In this document: positions 34,751 through 42,389 of the stretch, piece by piece
Layout of the letters: each line of letters opens with the position of its first letter
Numbering within the stretch: position 1 is the stretch's first letter
Assembly (NCBI RefSeq): GCF_009757775.1
Contig: NZ_RHLK01000011.1
Coordinates: 62,001 to 126,000, forward strand
Direction of reading: 5' to 3'
Source of the DNA: Paenibacillus lutrae
GTDB lineage: Bacteria; Bacillota; Bacilli; Paenibacillales; NBRC-103111
Length of the DNA stretch: 64,000 nucleotides
Program-made: the position numbers and the translations under genes
The notes under the pieces: generated by a model
The model's database searches: none
What the model saw: only the letters and a program-made list of their open reading frames with translations
Told to the model about the DNA's origin: nothing

Positions 34751-34779
34751 TTGTAACGAAATTCAGTCATCTGTTACAA
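34751..34779 (+). promoter_or_regulatory. Inverted repeat before the ECF sigma operon
   Basis: TTGTAAC (34751-34757) and GTTACAA (34773-34779), with 15 nt between, about 90 nt before the sigma gene. TGTAAC could also be the -35 of an autoregulated ECF promoter, but no typical ECF -10 (CGTC/CGTA) follows at the right distance. Confidence 0.4.
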
Positions 34780-34867
34780 ATAGAGTGATTCACTAAATCG
34801 AGAAGAACAACGGAGAAGGTTTCAAGCGAAGCTTGCCATCCGGTCATGTTCGGGTGAGGAGGGGCGC

Positions 34868-35365
34868 ATGGCGCTGGAGGAACTCTATAGAGATACACAA
34901 CCGCGGATGCATGCCTTCTTCTACATACGGACGGGCAGCAGGGAGGCGGCGGAGGATTTGACTCAGGAAGTTTTCTACGAGGCGGTCAAAGGATACCGGT
35001 CGTTCACCGGGCAGTCGACGATTCAGACTTGGCTGTTCGGGATAGCGAAGAACAAATTGAGCAATTATTACCGCTCCAAGAAGAGCAAGGAGAACCTGGC
35101 GCTTAAGCTCGCGGGTGAGCCTGCTGCGGAATCGCTTACGCCGGAGAAGCAGGTTATCCAGAGTGAGCAGCAGCAGCGTCTGCTGGCTCAGATCGACCGC
35201 TTGGACGACCTGTCCAAAGAGATCGTTACCTTACGCATGTATGCGGAGCTGTCCTTCAAAGAAATCGGTCAGCTGACAGGAGCTGCCGAGAACAGTGTGA
35301 GGGTCAGGTTTCACCGGGCCAAGCTGCAACTGCACAAAGAGCTGGAGGGATATTATGGACCATAA
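34868..35365 (+). CDS. ECF RNA polymerase sigma factor
   Basis: The 165-residue protein has sigma region 2 (about 5-70; EDLTQEVFYEAVKGY and TWLFGIAKNKLSNYYR) and region 4 (about 105-160; SKEIVTLRMYAELSFKEIGQLTG then SVRVRFHRAKLQL as recognition helix). It directs RNA polymerase to a small regulon, probably including its own operon. Its stop overlaps the anti-sigma start by 11 nt. ATG 34868 follows GAGGAGGGG. Confidence 0.92.
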   Translation: MALEELYRDTQPRMHAFFYIRTGSREAAEDLTQEVFYEAVKGYRSFTGQSTIQTWLFGIAKNKLSNYYRSKKSKENLALKLAGEPAAESLTPEKQVIQSEQQQRLLAQIDRLDDLSKEIVTLRMYAELSFKEIGQLTGAAENSVRVRFHRAKLQLHKELEGYYGP

Positions 35366-35933
35366 TGTGCGGCATATCATCGAGGATCTGCTTCCTTTGT
35401 ATACGGAAGGGCTGCTTAGCGAGGAGACGACGAAGTGGCTCGAAGCCCAGATCCAGGGAAATAAGGAGTACGAGGATCTGCTCCGGATGTCCCGGGAGCC
35501 GCTTCCTATAGCGGAAATTCCCGCCGCGGCCGACTATGAGAGCATGATGAAGAACATTAACCGCAAGTTATCACTCTATCAGATGCTGTTTATCGCGATT
35601 TCATTTTTCCTGGCCATCCGCACCTCGCTTCTTAATGAAAGCTTTGGGTTTGTTCTCTGGTATACCGTGCTGGGGGTGGTCACGTATCTCTTCTATCAAG
35701 AGATGAAACTCGTGCTGTTTATATCCCTCGTGCCGATTTTTATCTGGTCGCTCGGAGACAGTATTTCTCAGATGATGAGTGGGTCTTCAGGAGAGGCTTC
35801 CCTAAGCTCATTCTTGATGCAGTCGCTGCTTGGAGCGGGATTGATAGCTCTGATTCACGGTTTGTTTGCTGTAATCGGCGCACTGATCGGCCTGCTGGTG
35901 TTGAAAATACGGAAAGAGGGGGAAACAGGATGA
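35355..35933 (+). CDS. Anti-sigma factor-like membrane protein without zinc-binding cysteines
   Basis: The 192-residue protein has an N-terminal cytosolic domain (1-75) in the position and with the LLPLYTEGLLSEET pattern of zf-HC2 anti-sigma domains, but no Cys is left, so the usual zinc site is gone. Four hydrophobic helices follow (about 73-90, 95-110, 113-130, 155-180). The start overlaps the sigma gene, typical of sigma/anti-sigma pairs. It most likely binds the ECF sigma at the membrane; release by a membrane signal or proteolysis is inferred. Confidence 0.75.
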   Translation: MDHNVRHIIEDLLPLYTEGLLSEETTKWLEAQIQGNKEYEDLLRMSREPLPIAEIPAAADYESMMKNINRKLSLYQMLFIAISFFLAIRTSLLNESFGFVLWYTVLGVVTYLFYQEMKLVLFISLVPIFIWSLGDSISQMMSGSSGEASLSSFLMQSLLGAGLIALIHGLFAVIGALIGLLVLKIRKEGETG

Positions 35934-36670
35934 AGAAGAAGCGCAAGGTTCTTTATCTCGCTCTGTTGATCGTGCTTGTGGTTTGTGTAGGCTCTCTGTA
36001 TAACTCGCTCAACGGAAATCCCGTTAGTAAATGGCTGGCCAAACGCGAGCTTCAGCAGTTTATAACCAAGACATATCCGGACAAAGAGCTGCGGATTAAA
36101 GAGGGTATGTATAACTTCAAATTTAAAACGTACCACTTTGCAGTCGTAGAAATTGGAACCACCGGGGACAAGGGAGCTGCGATTGAACATGAATTCGAAG
36201 TGCGGGGGCTTAAGCCTGAAGTTGTTACGGACGGTATCCGTATGGACAATCTGGACCTTGCTCTTATGGAAAAATTAAGCGAACAGGCGGGGGCCGAGAT
36301 CAAGCAGAAGATCGCGGCTAAGGTTGCCGCAGTTAAGAACGTCACGGTCCAGCTGCAAGTAGTTCAAGGACAGATGGCAAGCGGCACTGCTTGGAGCAAG
36401 AGCTTGAAATTCGATGAACCTTTGTATATTCACATCGTACTTGACTCAACCAAGGCTTCTAAGGAAGAAGTGCTTGCTGCCGCGCAGGACATCCAGTCTC
36501 TCCTGAATGCGGAAGGCTACGATTATCGTTCTTTTACAATTAACGGTAATGTCATGGGAGATGAAGACGCGGGGGCCAAAGATGAATTCGGTTATGTGAA
36601 ATATTCGATCGGAGTGGACAAGAATAGCAAGAAGACCTTGAAGGATGTTCGGGAATTCAGCGACAAATAA
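35930..36670 (+). CDS. YfjL-like exported or membrane-anchored protein
   Basis: The 246-residue protein has a Lys-rich N-terminus and one hydrophobic helix (about 7-27), then an extracytoplasmic part rich in beta strands (FVVEIGT-like stretches, QFITKTYPDKELRIKEGMYNFK) and a C-terminal half with a STKASKEEVLAAAQDIQSLLNAEGY helix. It resembles the B. subtilis YfjL-like group as I recall it. The start overlaps the anti-sigma stop by 4 nt (ATGA), so it is the third gene of the sigma operon. It could be the sensor of the signal or an effector; function unknown. Confidence 0.6.
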   Translation: MKKKRKVLYLALLIVLVVCVGSLYNSLNGNPVSKWLAKRELQQFITKTYPDKELRIKEGMYNFKFKTYHFAVVEIGTTGDKGAAIEHEFEVRGLKPEVVTDGIRMDNLDLALMEKLSEQAGAEIKQKIAAKVAAVKNVTVQLQVVQGQMASGTAWSKSLKFDEPLYIHIVLDSTKASKEEVLAAAQDIQSLLNAEGYDYRSFTINGNVMGDEDAGAKDEFGYVKYSIGVDKNSKKTLKDVREFSDK

Positions 36671-36706
36671 ACCGTGGAAGTCCGGGTTAGAATAGGATGC
36701 CAAAGC

Positions 36707-36743
36707 AAAAGAGTACAATCCTCAGGAAGGACTGTACTCTTTT
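36707..36743. terminator. Bidirectional terminator
   Basis: AAAAGAGTACA-TCCT pairs with AGGA-TGTACTCTTTT. It lies between the sigma operon and the convergent sugar transporter operon. Confidence 0.88.
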
Positions 36744-36748
36744 GCGCA

Positions 36749-37612
36749 TTATTTCATGCCTGAAATGCTGTAGTTGTCGATAATGTATTTCTGGAAGATA
36801 GCGAAGATGATCAGAATAGGTACCACCATGAACGATGAACCGGCCATCTGCAGCGCGAAGTTGCTGCTGTACTGGCCCTTCAGCAGGGATAATCCGACCG
36901 ACAGGGTGTACAGCTTCTCATCGTTGGCGATGATCAGCGGCCAGAGGAAGCTGTTCCATCCGGCTATGAACGTCAGGATAGCCTGTACCGATAGAATCGG
37001 CTTGGAGATCGGCAGAACGATCTGCAGGAAAGTCCTGAACTCACTGGCACCGTCAAGCCGGGTTGCTTCCAGCAGTTCATCCGGAATCGCCGACATGAAC
37101 TGGCGGAACAGGAAGATGCCGAACGCTCCGACAAGACCCGGCAGTACGATGCCGATCAAGGTGTTCGTCAATTCCATCGAGTTCAGGATGAGATAGACGG
37201 GAATCATCGTAACCTGTCCCGGAATCATCATAGTGGCAAGCACAAGATAGAACAGTTTGTCACGGCCCTTGAACTTGTATTTGGCAAAGCCGAAACCGGC
37301 CATGGCATTCAGGAACAGACCTAGAAATGAGAACAGTACGATGATCAGTGTGTTTTTCAGATAAACCCCGAAGTTCATATTGGCGAACAAGTTCTTGAAG
37401 TTATCTATGGTGAATGTTTCGGGCAATAGGGTAGGCGGTATTCGCAGCACTTCACTTTCCGGTTTGAACGCGGATAGAATCATCCAAACGAACGGAATCA
37501 GGAATAGGATGCCGCCCAGGGTCAGCAAGGTAAAGACGATCCCTTGAAACAAAGTACCGGATCCGGACTTACTCGTCCGGACCGTTCGCAGATTTGCGGA
37601 TTTTGCAGCCAC
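36749..37612 (-). CDS. Sugar ABC transporter permease (MalG/CUT1 type)
   Basis: The 287-residue protein has six membrane helices and the EAA coupling loop LLEATRLDGASEFRTFLQIVLP (positions about 182-203), the mark of CUT1 oligosaccharide permeases. It is the last gene of an operon of binding protein, MalF-type permease and this MalG-type permease. GTG start at 37612 with GGAGGGA 7 nt upstream. No ATPase gene is in the operon; CUT1 systems of Bacillales usually share a common MsmX-type ATPase. Divergent from the GH3/GH94 genes, so it probably imports 1,2-beta-oligoglucans. Confidence 0.9.
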   Translation of the reverse strand: MAAKSANLRTVRTSKSGSGTLFQGIVFTLLTLGGILFLIPFVWMILSAFKPESEVLRIPPTLLPETFTIDNFKNLFANMNFGVYLKNTLIIVLFSFLGLFLNAMAGFGFAKYKFKGRDKLFYLVLATMMIPGQVTMIPVYLILNSMELTNTLIGIVLPGLVGAFGIFLFRQFMSAIPDELLEATRLDGASEFRTFLQIVLPISKPILSVQAILTFIAGWNSFLWPLIIANDEKLYTLSVGLSLLKGQYSSNFALQMAGSSFMVVPILIIFAIFQKYIIDNYSISGMK

Positions 37613-37632
37613 AAGGTTTCCCTCCGTTCGTA

Positions 37633-38520
37633 TCAGATGTCGGTTTCTTTGTTCTGGAGCCGGAACTGAACAATGGTAATGACAATAATCGCAATAAACA
37701 GGACGAAAGATCCTGCAGCGGCATAGCCGAAATTGCTCAGCTTAAAGCCGTTGTTATACACAAACAGTGCGACAGACGTCGTTCCGTCCAGCGGCCCGCC
37801 TTCCGTCATGACGAAAGGTTCTTCGAAGAACTGGAGCCAGCCGATCATCGTCGTGATCGAAACGAAGAAGATCGCGAAACGGAGCATAGGCACCGTAATA
37901 TGAATCATCTGCTGCCATGTGTTCGCTCCATCCAGTTGTGCGGCTTCGTAATAGGTTTTGGGGATTCCCTGCAGAGCAGCGATGAAAATAATCATATTGA
38001 GTCCTATAGCACGCCATAACGCCAGAAGAATCAAGGAGATCTTGGCCATAACCGGATCGGTAAGCCAGGGAACCTTGTCAAAACCTGCTGATTCCAGTAC
38101 ATAATTGAAAAGGCCGAAGGCAGGATTGTACAAGTAGCCCCAAACGACGGCCACCGCAACTACGTTAGTGACGGACGGCAGGTAATAGATGACCCGGAAC
38201 GCTTTGAAAATACGTGAAGTTCCATAGTTAATCAACAATGCGATCCCGAGTGAGAAGATAACGACACACGGTACCCCGATGATGACATAGAACAGGGTGT
38301 TCGTGATGGCTTTCAGGAAAAGCGGATCCTGGAGGACATTGATATAGTTCTCGAAGCCGATGAAGTTAATGTTGGAATAGTCGGCCAATCCGGCCAGATC
38401 CATATCGGTAAAGGAGATAATTAATGCTACAAAGATAGGAAGCAGGGAGAAAAGTGTAAGCAATATCATGGTAGGTGCTATAAAAAAATAGGGCGCTTTG
38501 CTGTTGCTGAATCCCTTCAT
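37633..38520 (-). CDS. Sugar ABC transporter permease (MalF/CUT1 type)
   Basis: The 295-residue protein has six membrane helices and the coupling loop YYEAAQLDGANTWQQMIHITVP (about 185-206). It pairs with the MalG-type permease 20 nt downstream. The start ATG 38520 follows GGAAGGGAC. Between it and the binding-protein gene lies a strong hairpin without T-run, probably balancing expression of binding protein against permeases. Confidence 0.92.
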   Translation of the reverse strand: MKGFSNSKAPYFFIAPTMILLTLFSLLPIFVALIISFTDMDLAGLADYSNINFIGFENYINVLQDPLFLKAITNTLFYVIIGVPCVVIFSLGIALLINYGTSRIFKAFRVIYYLPSVTNVVAVAVVWGYLYNPAFGLFNYVLESAGFDKVPWLTDPVMAKISLILLALWRAIGLNMIIFIAALQGIPKTYYEAAQLDGANTWQQMIHITVPMLRFAIFFVSITTMIGWLQFFEEPFVMTEGGPLDGTTSVALFVYNNGFKLSNFGYAAAGSFVLFIAIIVITIVQFRLQNKETDI

Positions 38521-38568
38521 CTCATGTCCCTTCCTTCACTGTCGCCCGGATTAGGCGGGCCGTTAATA

Positions 38569-38596
38569 GCTAAACCGGCCTGCGGGGCCGGCTAGC
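38569..38596 (-). other. Intercistronic hairpin between binding protein and permease
   Basis: GCTA-CCGGCC pairs with GGCCGG-TAGC around TGCGG. No T-run follows, so it is more likely an mRNA 3' stabiliser than a terminator. A second stem (GCCCG/CGGGC) lies at 38544-38560. Confidence 0.6.
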
Positions 38597-38626
38597 ATCG
38601 GGTCTTTTTACGATGGATCCGATCAT

Positions 38627-39883
38627 TTATTTGTTTAGAATCGATTGAGCCTGCTTATTGAAAGCGTCAAGCTCGGGTTTAACTTCTGCCTGACCGCGGT
38701 AGATCCGCTCGAAGCTTTTCAGGTAAGTCTGCGCAATTTCTTCAAATGGCTTGATCATTGGCATCGGCTCGGACGCTTTCATCTGCTCACCGATGACCTT
38801 GTAGTGAGGGTCCTGCTGAAGAGCGGGATCTTCCCAAGCCTTCTTGGTTGAAGGCATAGACTGTGTCAGTTCCAGCCATTTCAGCTGTGTCTCCGGCTTG
38901 CTCATATAAGCAAGGAACTTCATAGCTTCCTCTTTATGCTCGGTATATTGGAAGACCGACAAGTTGGCTCCGCCAAGTGAGGAAATATTGTTTTCTTTCT
39001 TCGGAAGTACCGCAGTGGCCCATTTACCTTTGAGATCAGGTGCCTGATCGTTAATCAGCTTAACCATCCAGGGGCCGCTGATAAACATCGGTACCACACC
39101 GTCTCCGGACAGGCCTTGAATAGCATCGATGCCCAGATCTTTGGGCGCTGAGCCGTTCTTGTAGAAGCTGTTGAGATAATCGACGGCTTCAACGAATTCC
39201 GGCTGATCGAAAAGCGGCGTCTTGTCGTCGATCAGCTTGGAGCCATTCTGCCTTGCGAACATGAACGCCAGAGACTGCTCTTTGGGATCGATGGAAATTC
39301 CGTACTTGCCTTTGCCCCGCTGTGTCAGCTTCGCGGCGGCGTCTTGCAGCTCGTCCCATGTTTTCGGTGCTTCATTATAACCGACTTCTTTAAGCAGGTC
39401 TGTCCGGTAGTAAAGCACGCGCGTATCGATATACCAAGGCACCCCTACGGTTTTATCCTCATACTTGGTGGTCAGAATTGAGCCGGGGTAGAAATTGTCT
39501 TCTTTGATTTCGGGATAATTAGCGGCCATAGGCGTCAAATCCATCAGCGCACCGGCTGCTGCAAATTCAGGAATCCACGTGGTTCCCATTTGCACGACAT
39601 CGGGGCCTTTCTTGGAGGCAACGGCCGTCAGCAGCTTATCGTGAGCGGAAGACCACGGAAGAGCCTGGACGTTAATTTTAATATTCGGATTGTCTTTCTC
39701 GAACTGCTCGGCGATTTTAGGCAGAGACTTGGCTTCCTCGCCCATCCCCCACACATTTAAGGTGACTTTACCGCCTTCTGCGCTGTTACCGCCTTCTGTC
39801 GTTCCCCCATTACCGCATGCAGATAATACGCTGGTCAGGATCATTGCACCTGCTAGTCCCGCTGCCCACTTGTTACGCTTCAT
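38627..39883 (-). CDS. Sugar ABC transporter substrate-binding lipoprotein
   Basis: The 418-residue family-1 extracellular binding protein has a lipobox (LSAC, Cys near 23) and typical segments: VTLNVWGMGEEAKSL, a IAEQFEKDNPNIKINVQALPW stretch, and GDGVVPMFISGPWM in the middle. It captures the oligosaccharide outside the membrane for the two permeases downstream. Its position mirrors the Listeria 1,2-beta-oligoglucan-binding protein gene, adjacent to GH3 and GH94 genes. Expected ligand is therefore sophorooligosaccharides, inferred from context. ATG 39883 follows GGGAGGAA. Confidence 0.88.
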   Translation of the reverse strand: MKRNKWAAGLAGAMILTSVLSACGNGGTTEGGNSAEGGKVTLNVWGMGEEAKSLPKIAEQFEKDNPNIKINVQALPWSSAHDKLLTAVASKKGPDVVQMGTTWIPEFAAAGALMDLTPMAANYPEIKEDNFYPGSILTTKYEDKTVGVPWYIDTRVLYYRTDLLKEVGYNEAPKTWDELQDAAAKLTQRGKGKYGISIDPKEQSLAFMFARQNGSKLIDDKTPLFDQPEFVEAVDYLNSFYKNGSAPKDLGIDAIQGLSGDGVVPMFISGPWMVKLINDQAPDLKGKWATAVLPKKENNISSLGGANLSVFQYTEHKEEAMKFLAYMSKPETQLKWLELTQSMPSTKKAWEDPALQQDPHYKVIGEQMKASEPMPMIKPFEEIAQTYLKSFERIYRGQAEVKPELDAFNKQAQSILNK

Positions 39884-39932
39884 TCTTGTTTCCTCCCGTT
39901 AATGAGTGATTATGAATAAATAGGGTGTAATC

Positions 39933-39983
39933 TTATTGTGCCTAATTAATAAGGATGTCAAACGCAATCGAAACGTTTCGATT
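39933..39983 (-). promoter_or_regulatory. Promoter and palindromic operator O1 of the transporter operon
   Basis: On the minus strand TTGACA (39956-39961) is followed by CAATAA at 17 nt or CACAAT at 15 nt. Directly upstream lies a perfect 18-bp palindrome, AATCGAAAC with its complement GTTTCGATT (39966-39983), with the CGAAACGTTTCG core typical of LacI-family or CcpA sites. Confidence 0.65.
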
Positions 39984-40073
39984 TCATTATAAATCATCCT
40001 GTAATCGGATTCAAGTTTCTTTTTCAGGAAAAATAAACCGCTTTCAATTGCCTGATTAAGTTAATTTGTGGGT

Positions 40074-40134
40074 TTGACATCTCTGAAAGAAGAGGTTTAT
40101 AATTCGGATTATCACAAATCGAAACGTTTCACTA
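40074..40134 (+). promoter_or_regulatory. Sigma-A promoter and operator O2 of the GH3/GH94 operon
   Basis: TTGACA (40074-40079), an 18-bp spacer and TATAAT (40098-40103). Transcription would start near 40110, and the operator AATCGAAACGTTTCAC (40117-40132) shares its core with O1 and lies just downstream of that start, where a bound repressor would block transcription. Confidence 0.75.
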
Positions 40135-40200
40135 ATCATTTGTAAAACTATGAACGTATATATCAACCCATCTAATCTCACATCATAAGGGGGCACTACA

Positions 40201-42369
40201 ATGTCTGAGAAGCAGCTGTTATCCATTCTGGAGAAGCTTACACTGGATCAGAAAATCGCCCAGCTACAGCAGTTGGCGGGACCTTTCTTTGAAGGGGCAT
40301 CAAGCCAGGGGCAAATTACCGGGCCTATGGCTGCCATGGGCATTACGGATGAAGTGCTAACCCATACGGGATCGGTTCTCGGGGTTACGGGCGCCGACGA
40401 GGTCATTGCCATCCAGAACGCGCATCTTCGCAAAAATCCGCACGGTATTCCGCTGCTGTTTATGGCGGATATCGTCCATGGCTACAAGACGATTTTCCCC
40501 GTTCCGCTTGCCATCGGCTGCTCCTGGGATATGGAGCTTGCCCGCAAGAGCGCGGAAATCGCAGCCAAAGAGGCCGCCGTATCCGGTGTTCATGTCACCT
40601 TTGCACCCATGGTGGATCTGGTTCGTGACCCGCGCTGGGGCCGGGTAATGGAATCCACGGGTGAAGACCCTTATCTGAACAGCGAATTTGCACGGGCATT
40701 TGTTCGCGGATTCCAGGGCGAGGATTTGAGCGCGGATTCGGACCGGGTAGCCGCCTGCGTCAAGCATTTCGCAGCCTATGGAGCGGCGGAAGGCGGACGC
40801 GATTACAATACGGTGGACATGTCCGAACGTCAGCTCCGGGAATTCTACCTGCCCGCCTATAAGGCGGCATTAGATGAAGGCTGCGAAATGGTCATGACAG
40901 CCTTCAATACCGTAGACGGGATACCGGCCAGCGGCAATACCAGACTCATGCGGGATCTGCTTCGCACGGAATGGGGCTTTGACGGTGTGCTCATCTCGGA
41001 TTGGGGCGCGGTCAAGGAACTTATCGCGCACGGGACTGCCGCCGATGAGGCCGAAGCAGGCCGGAGGGCACTTGCTGCGGGCGTCGATATCGAGATGATG
41101 ACGACATGTTACATTGGCCATCTGCGCGCGATGGTTGAACAAGGCGTGATCGAAGAGGCGCTGATCGACGAAGCGGTTCTCCGGATTCTGCGCCTGAAGC
41201 AGAAACTGGGCTTGTTCGAGAGCCCGCTGAGGGGCGCTGACCCGGAGCGGGAGCGGGAGATCGTGCTTAGCGGGGCTCACCGCGAAGCCGCCCGGGAGCT
41301 GGCACGGAAGTCGTGCGTGCTGCTCAAGAACGAGGGCGGCGTCCTGCCGCTCAGACCGGAAAGCCGGATCGCGCTGATTGGTCCGTTCGCGAAGAGCGGG
41401 GACATTCTCGGGCCGTGGTCCTGGATGGGCTCCGCAGAAGAAGCGGTGCCGCTTTACCAGGGCCTCGCCGCCTATACAGACCCGGCCCGGATTACGGTCG
41501 CGGAAGGCTGCGATGTCGAGAGCGGCACACCAGAGCAGATCACGCAGGCGCTTGAGGCTGCCCGCAGCGCGGACGTCATCGTACTGGCGCTCGGGGAGCA
41601 CTCCGGAATGAGCGGCGAGGCTTGCAGCCGTGCGGACATCCGGCTGCCCGCTCCGCAGCTTGAGCTGGTCGCCGCGCTGAAGGCGCTGGGCAAGCCGATG
41701 ACAGCCGTGCTGTTCAACGGCCGCCCGCTTGATCTGCACGGCATCATCGACGAAGCGGATGCCGTACTCGAAGCCTGGTTCCCCGGAACAGAGGGCGGGG
41801 CGGCGATCGCCGATCTGCTCTATGGTGCCGAGAACCCGTCGGGACGGCTGACGATGTCGTTCCCGTACAGCGTCGGTCAGGTGCCGGTATACTACAATTA
41901 TTTCAATACAGGCCGTCCCCAAGATGCGCCTGATGCACAGGTACATTATGTATCCAAATATCTGGATATCCCGAACGAACCGCTGCTGCCATTCGGCTTC
42001 GGTCTGAGTTATACGTCCTTTGCGTATGAAGAGGCCGCTCTAGAAGGGAATACGATGACAGCCGGACAGCCGCTCACGGTCTCCGTCCGGGTTACGAACA
42101 CAGGAGCTATGCCGGGTGAAGAAGTTGTTCAGCTCTATGTGCGGGATTTCGCAGGCGAGGTCGTGCGGCCCGTTAAAGAGCTGAAAGCTTACAAGAAAAT
42201 TTTCCTGGAGCCCGGAGAAAGCGTAAAGGTTACGTTTACCTTATCTGAAGAGCAGCTCCGCTACTATCATGCGGACCTGAGCCACACGAGCGACGCTGGA
42301 GAATTCGCCGCTTTTGTCGGACCGAACAGCCGGGATACCGCAGAACTCCGTTTCCGGTTAACCAAGTAA
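40201..42369 (+). CDS. GH3 beta-glucosidase (probably sophorose/1,2-beta-glucan type)
   Basis: The 722-residue protein lacks a signal peptide and so is cytosolic. It has the GH3 TIM-barrel (about 1-320) with the nucleophile Asp267 in LISDWGAV and a MGCSWD/KHFAAYG segment (substrate Lys-His), the alpha/beta sandwich (about 360-560) and a fibronectin III-like C-terminal domain (about 600-720; VRVTNTGAMPGEEVVQLYV). It hydrolyses beta-glucosides from the non-reducing end. Context with the GH94 phosphorylase suggests a preference for beta-1,2 linkages, as in Listeria. First gene of the operon; GH94 follows 20 nt later. Start after AAGGGGG. Confidence 0.93.
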   Translation: MSEKQLLSILEKLTLDQKIAQLQQLAGPFFEGASSQGQITGPMAAMGITDEVLTHTGSVLGVTGADEVIAIQNAHLRKNPHGIPLLFMADIVHGYKTIFPVPLAIGCSWDMELARKSAEIAAKEAAVSGVHVTFAPMVDLVRDPRWGRVMESTGEDPYLNSEFARAFVRGFQGEDLSADSDRVAACVKHFAAYGAAEGGRDYNTVDMSERQLREFYLPAYKAALDEGCEMVMTAFNTVDGIPASGNTRLMRDLLRTEWGFDGVLISDWGAVKELIAHGTAADEAEAGRRALAAGVDIEMMTTCYIGHLRAMVEQGVIEEALIDEAVLRILRLKQKLGLFESPLRGADPEREREIVLSGAHREAARELARKSCVLLKNEGGVLPLRPESRIALIGPFAKSGDILGPWSWMGSAEEAVPLYQGLAAYTDPARITVAEGCDVESGTPEQITQALEAARSADVIVLALGEHSGMSGEACSRADIRLPAPQLELVAALKALGKPMTAVLFNGRPLDLHGIIDEADAVLEAWFPGTEGGAAIADLLYGAENPSGRLTMSFPYSVGQVPVYYNYFNTGRPQDAPDAQVHYVSKYLDIPNEPLLPFGFGLSYTSFAYEEAALEGNTMTAGQPLTVSVRVTNTGAMPGEEVVQLYVRDFAGEVVRPVKELKAYKKIFLEPGESVKVTFTLSEEQLRYYHADLSHTSDAGEFAAFVGPNSRDTAELRFRLTK

Positions 42370-42389
42370 AGAAAGCGAGTGAGCCAAAC

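Noticed and set aside
40870-41946. Long open frame opposite the GH3 gene (and similar ones opposite melA at 23917-25023, GH94 at 44874-45770, AraC at 22658-23458 and the ABC permease at 29909-30733)
   Set aside because: They are antisense shadows of GC-rich coding sequence: composition is Arg/His/Pro-rich, there is no ribosome binding site and no family resemblance, while the opposite strand has clear domains.
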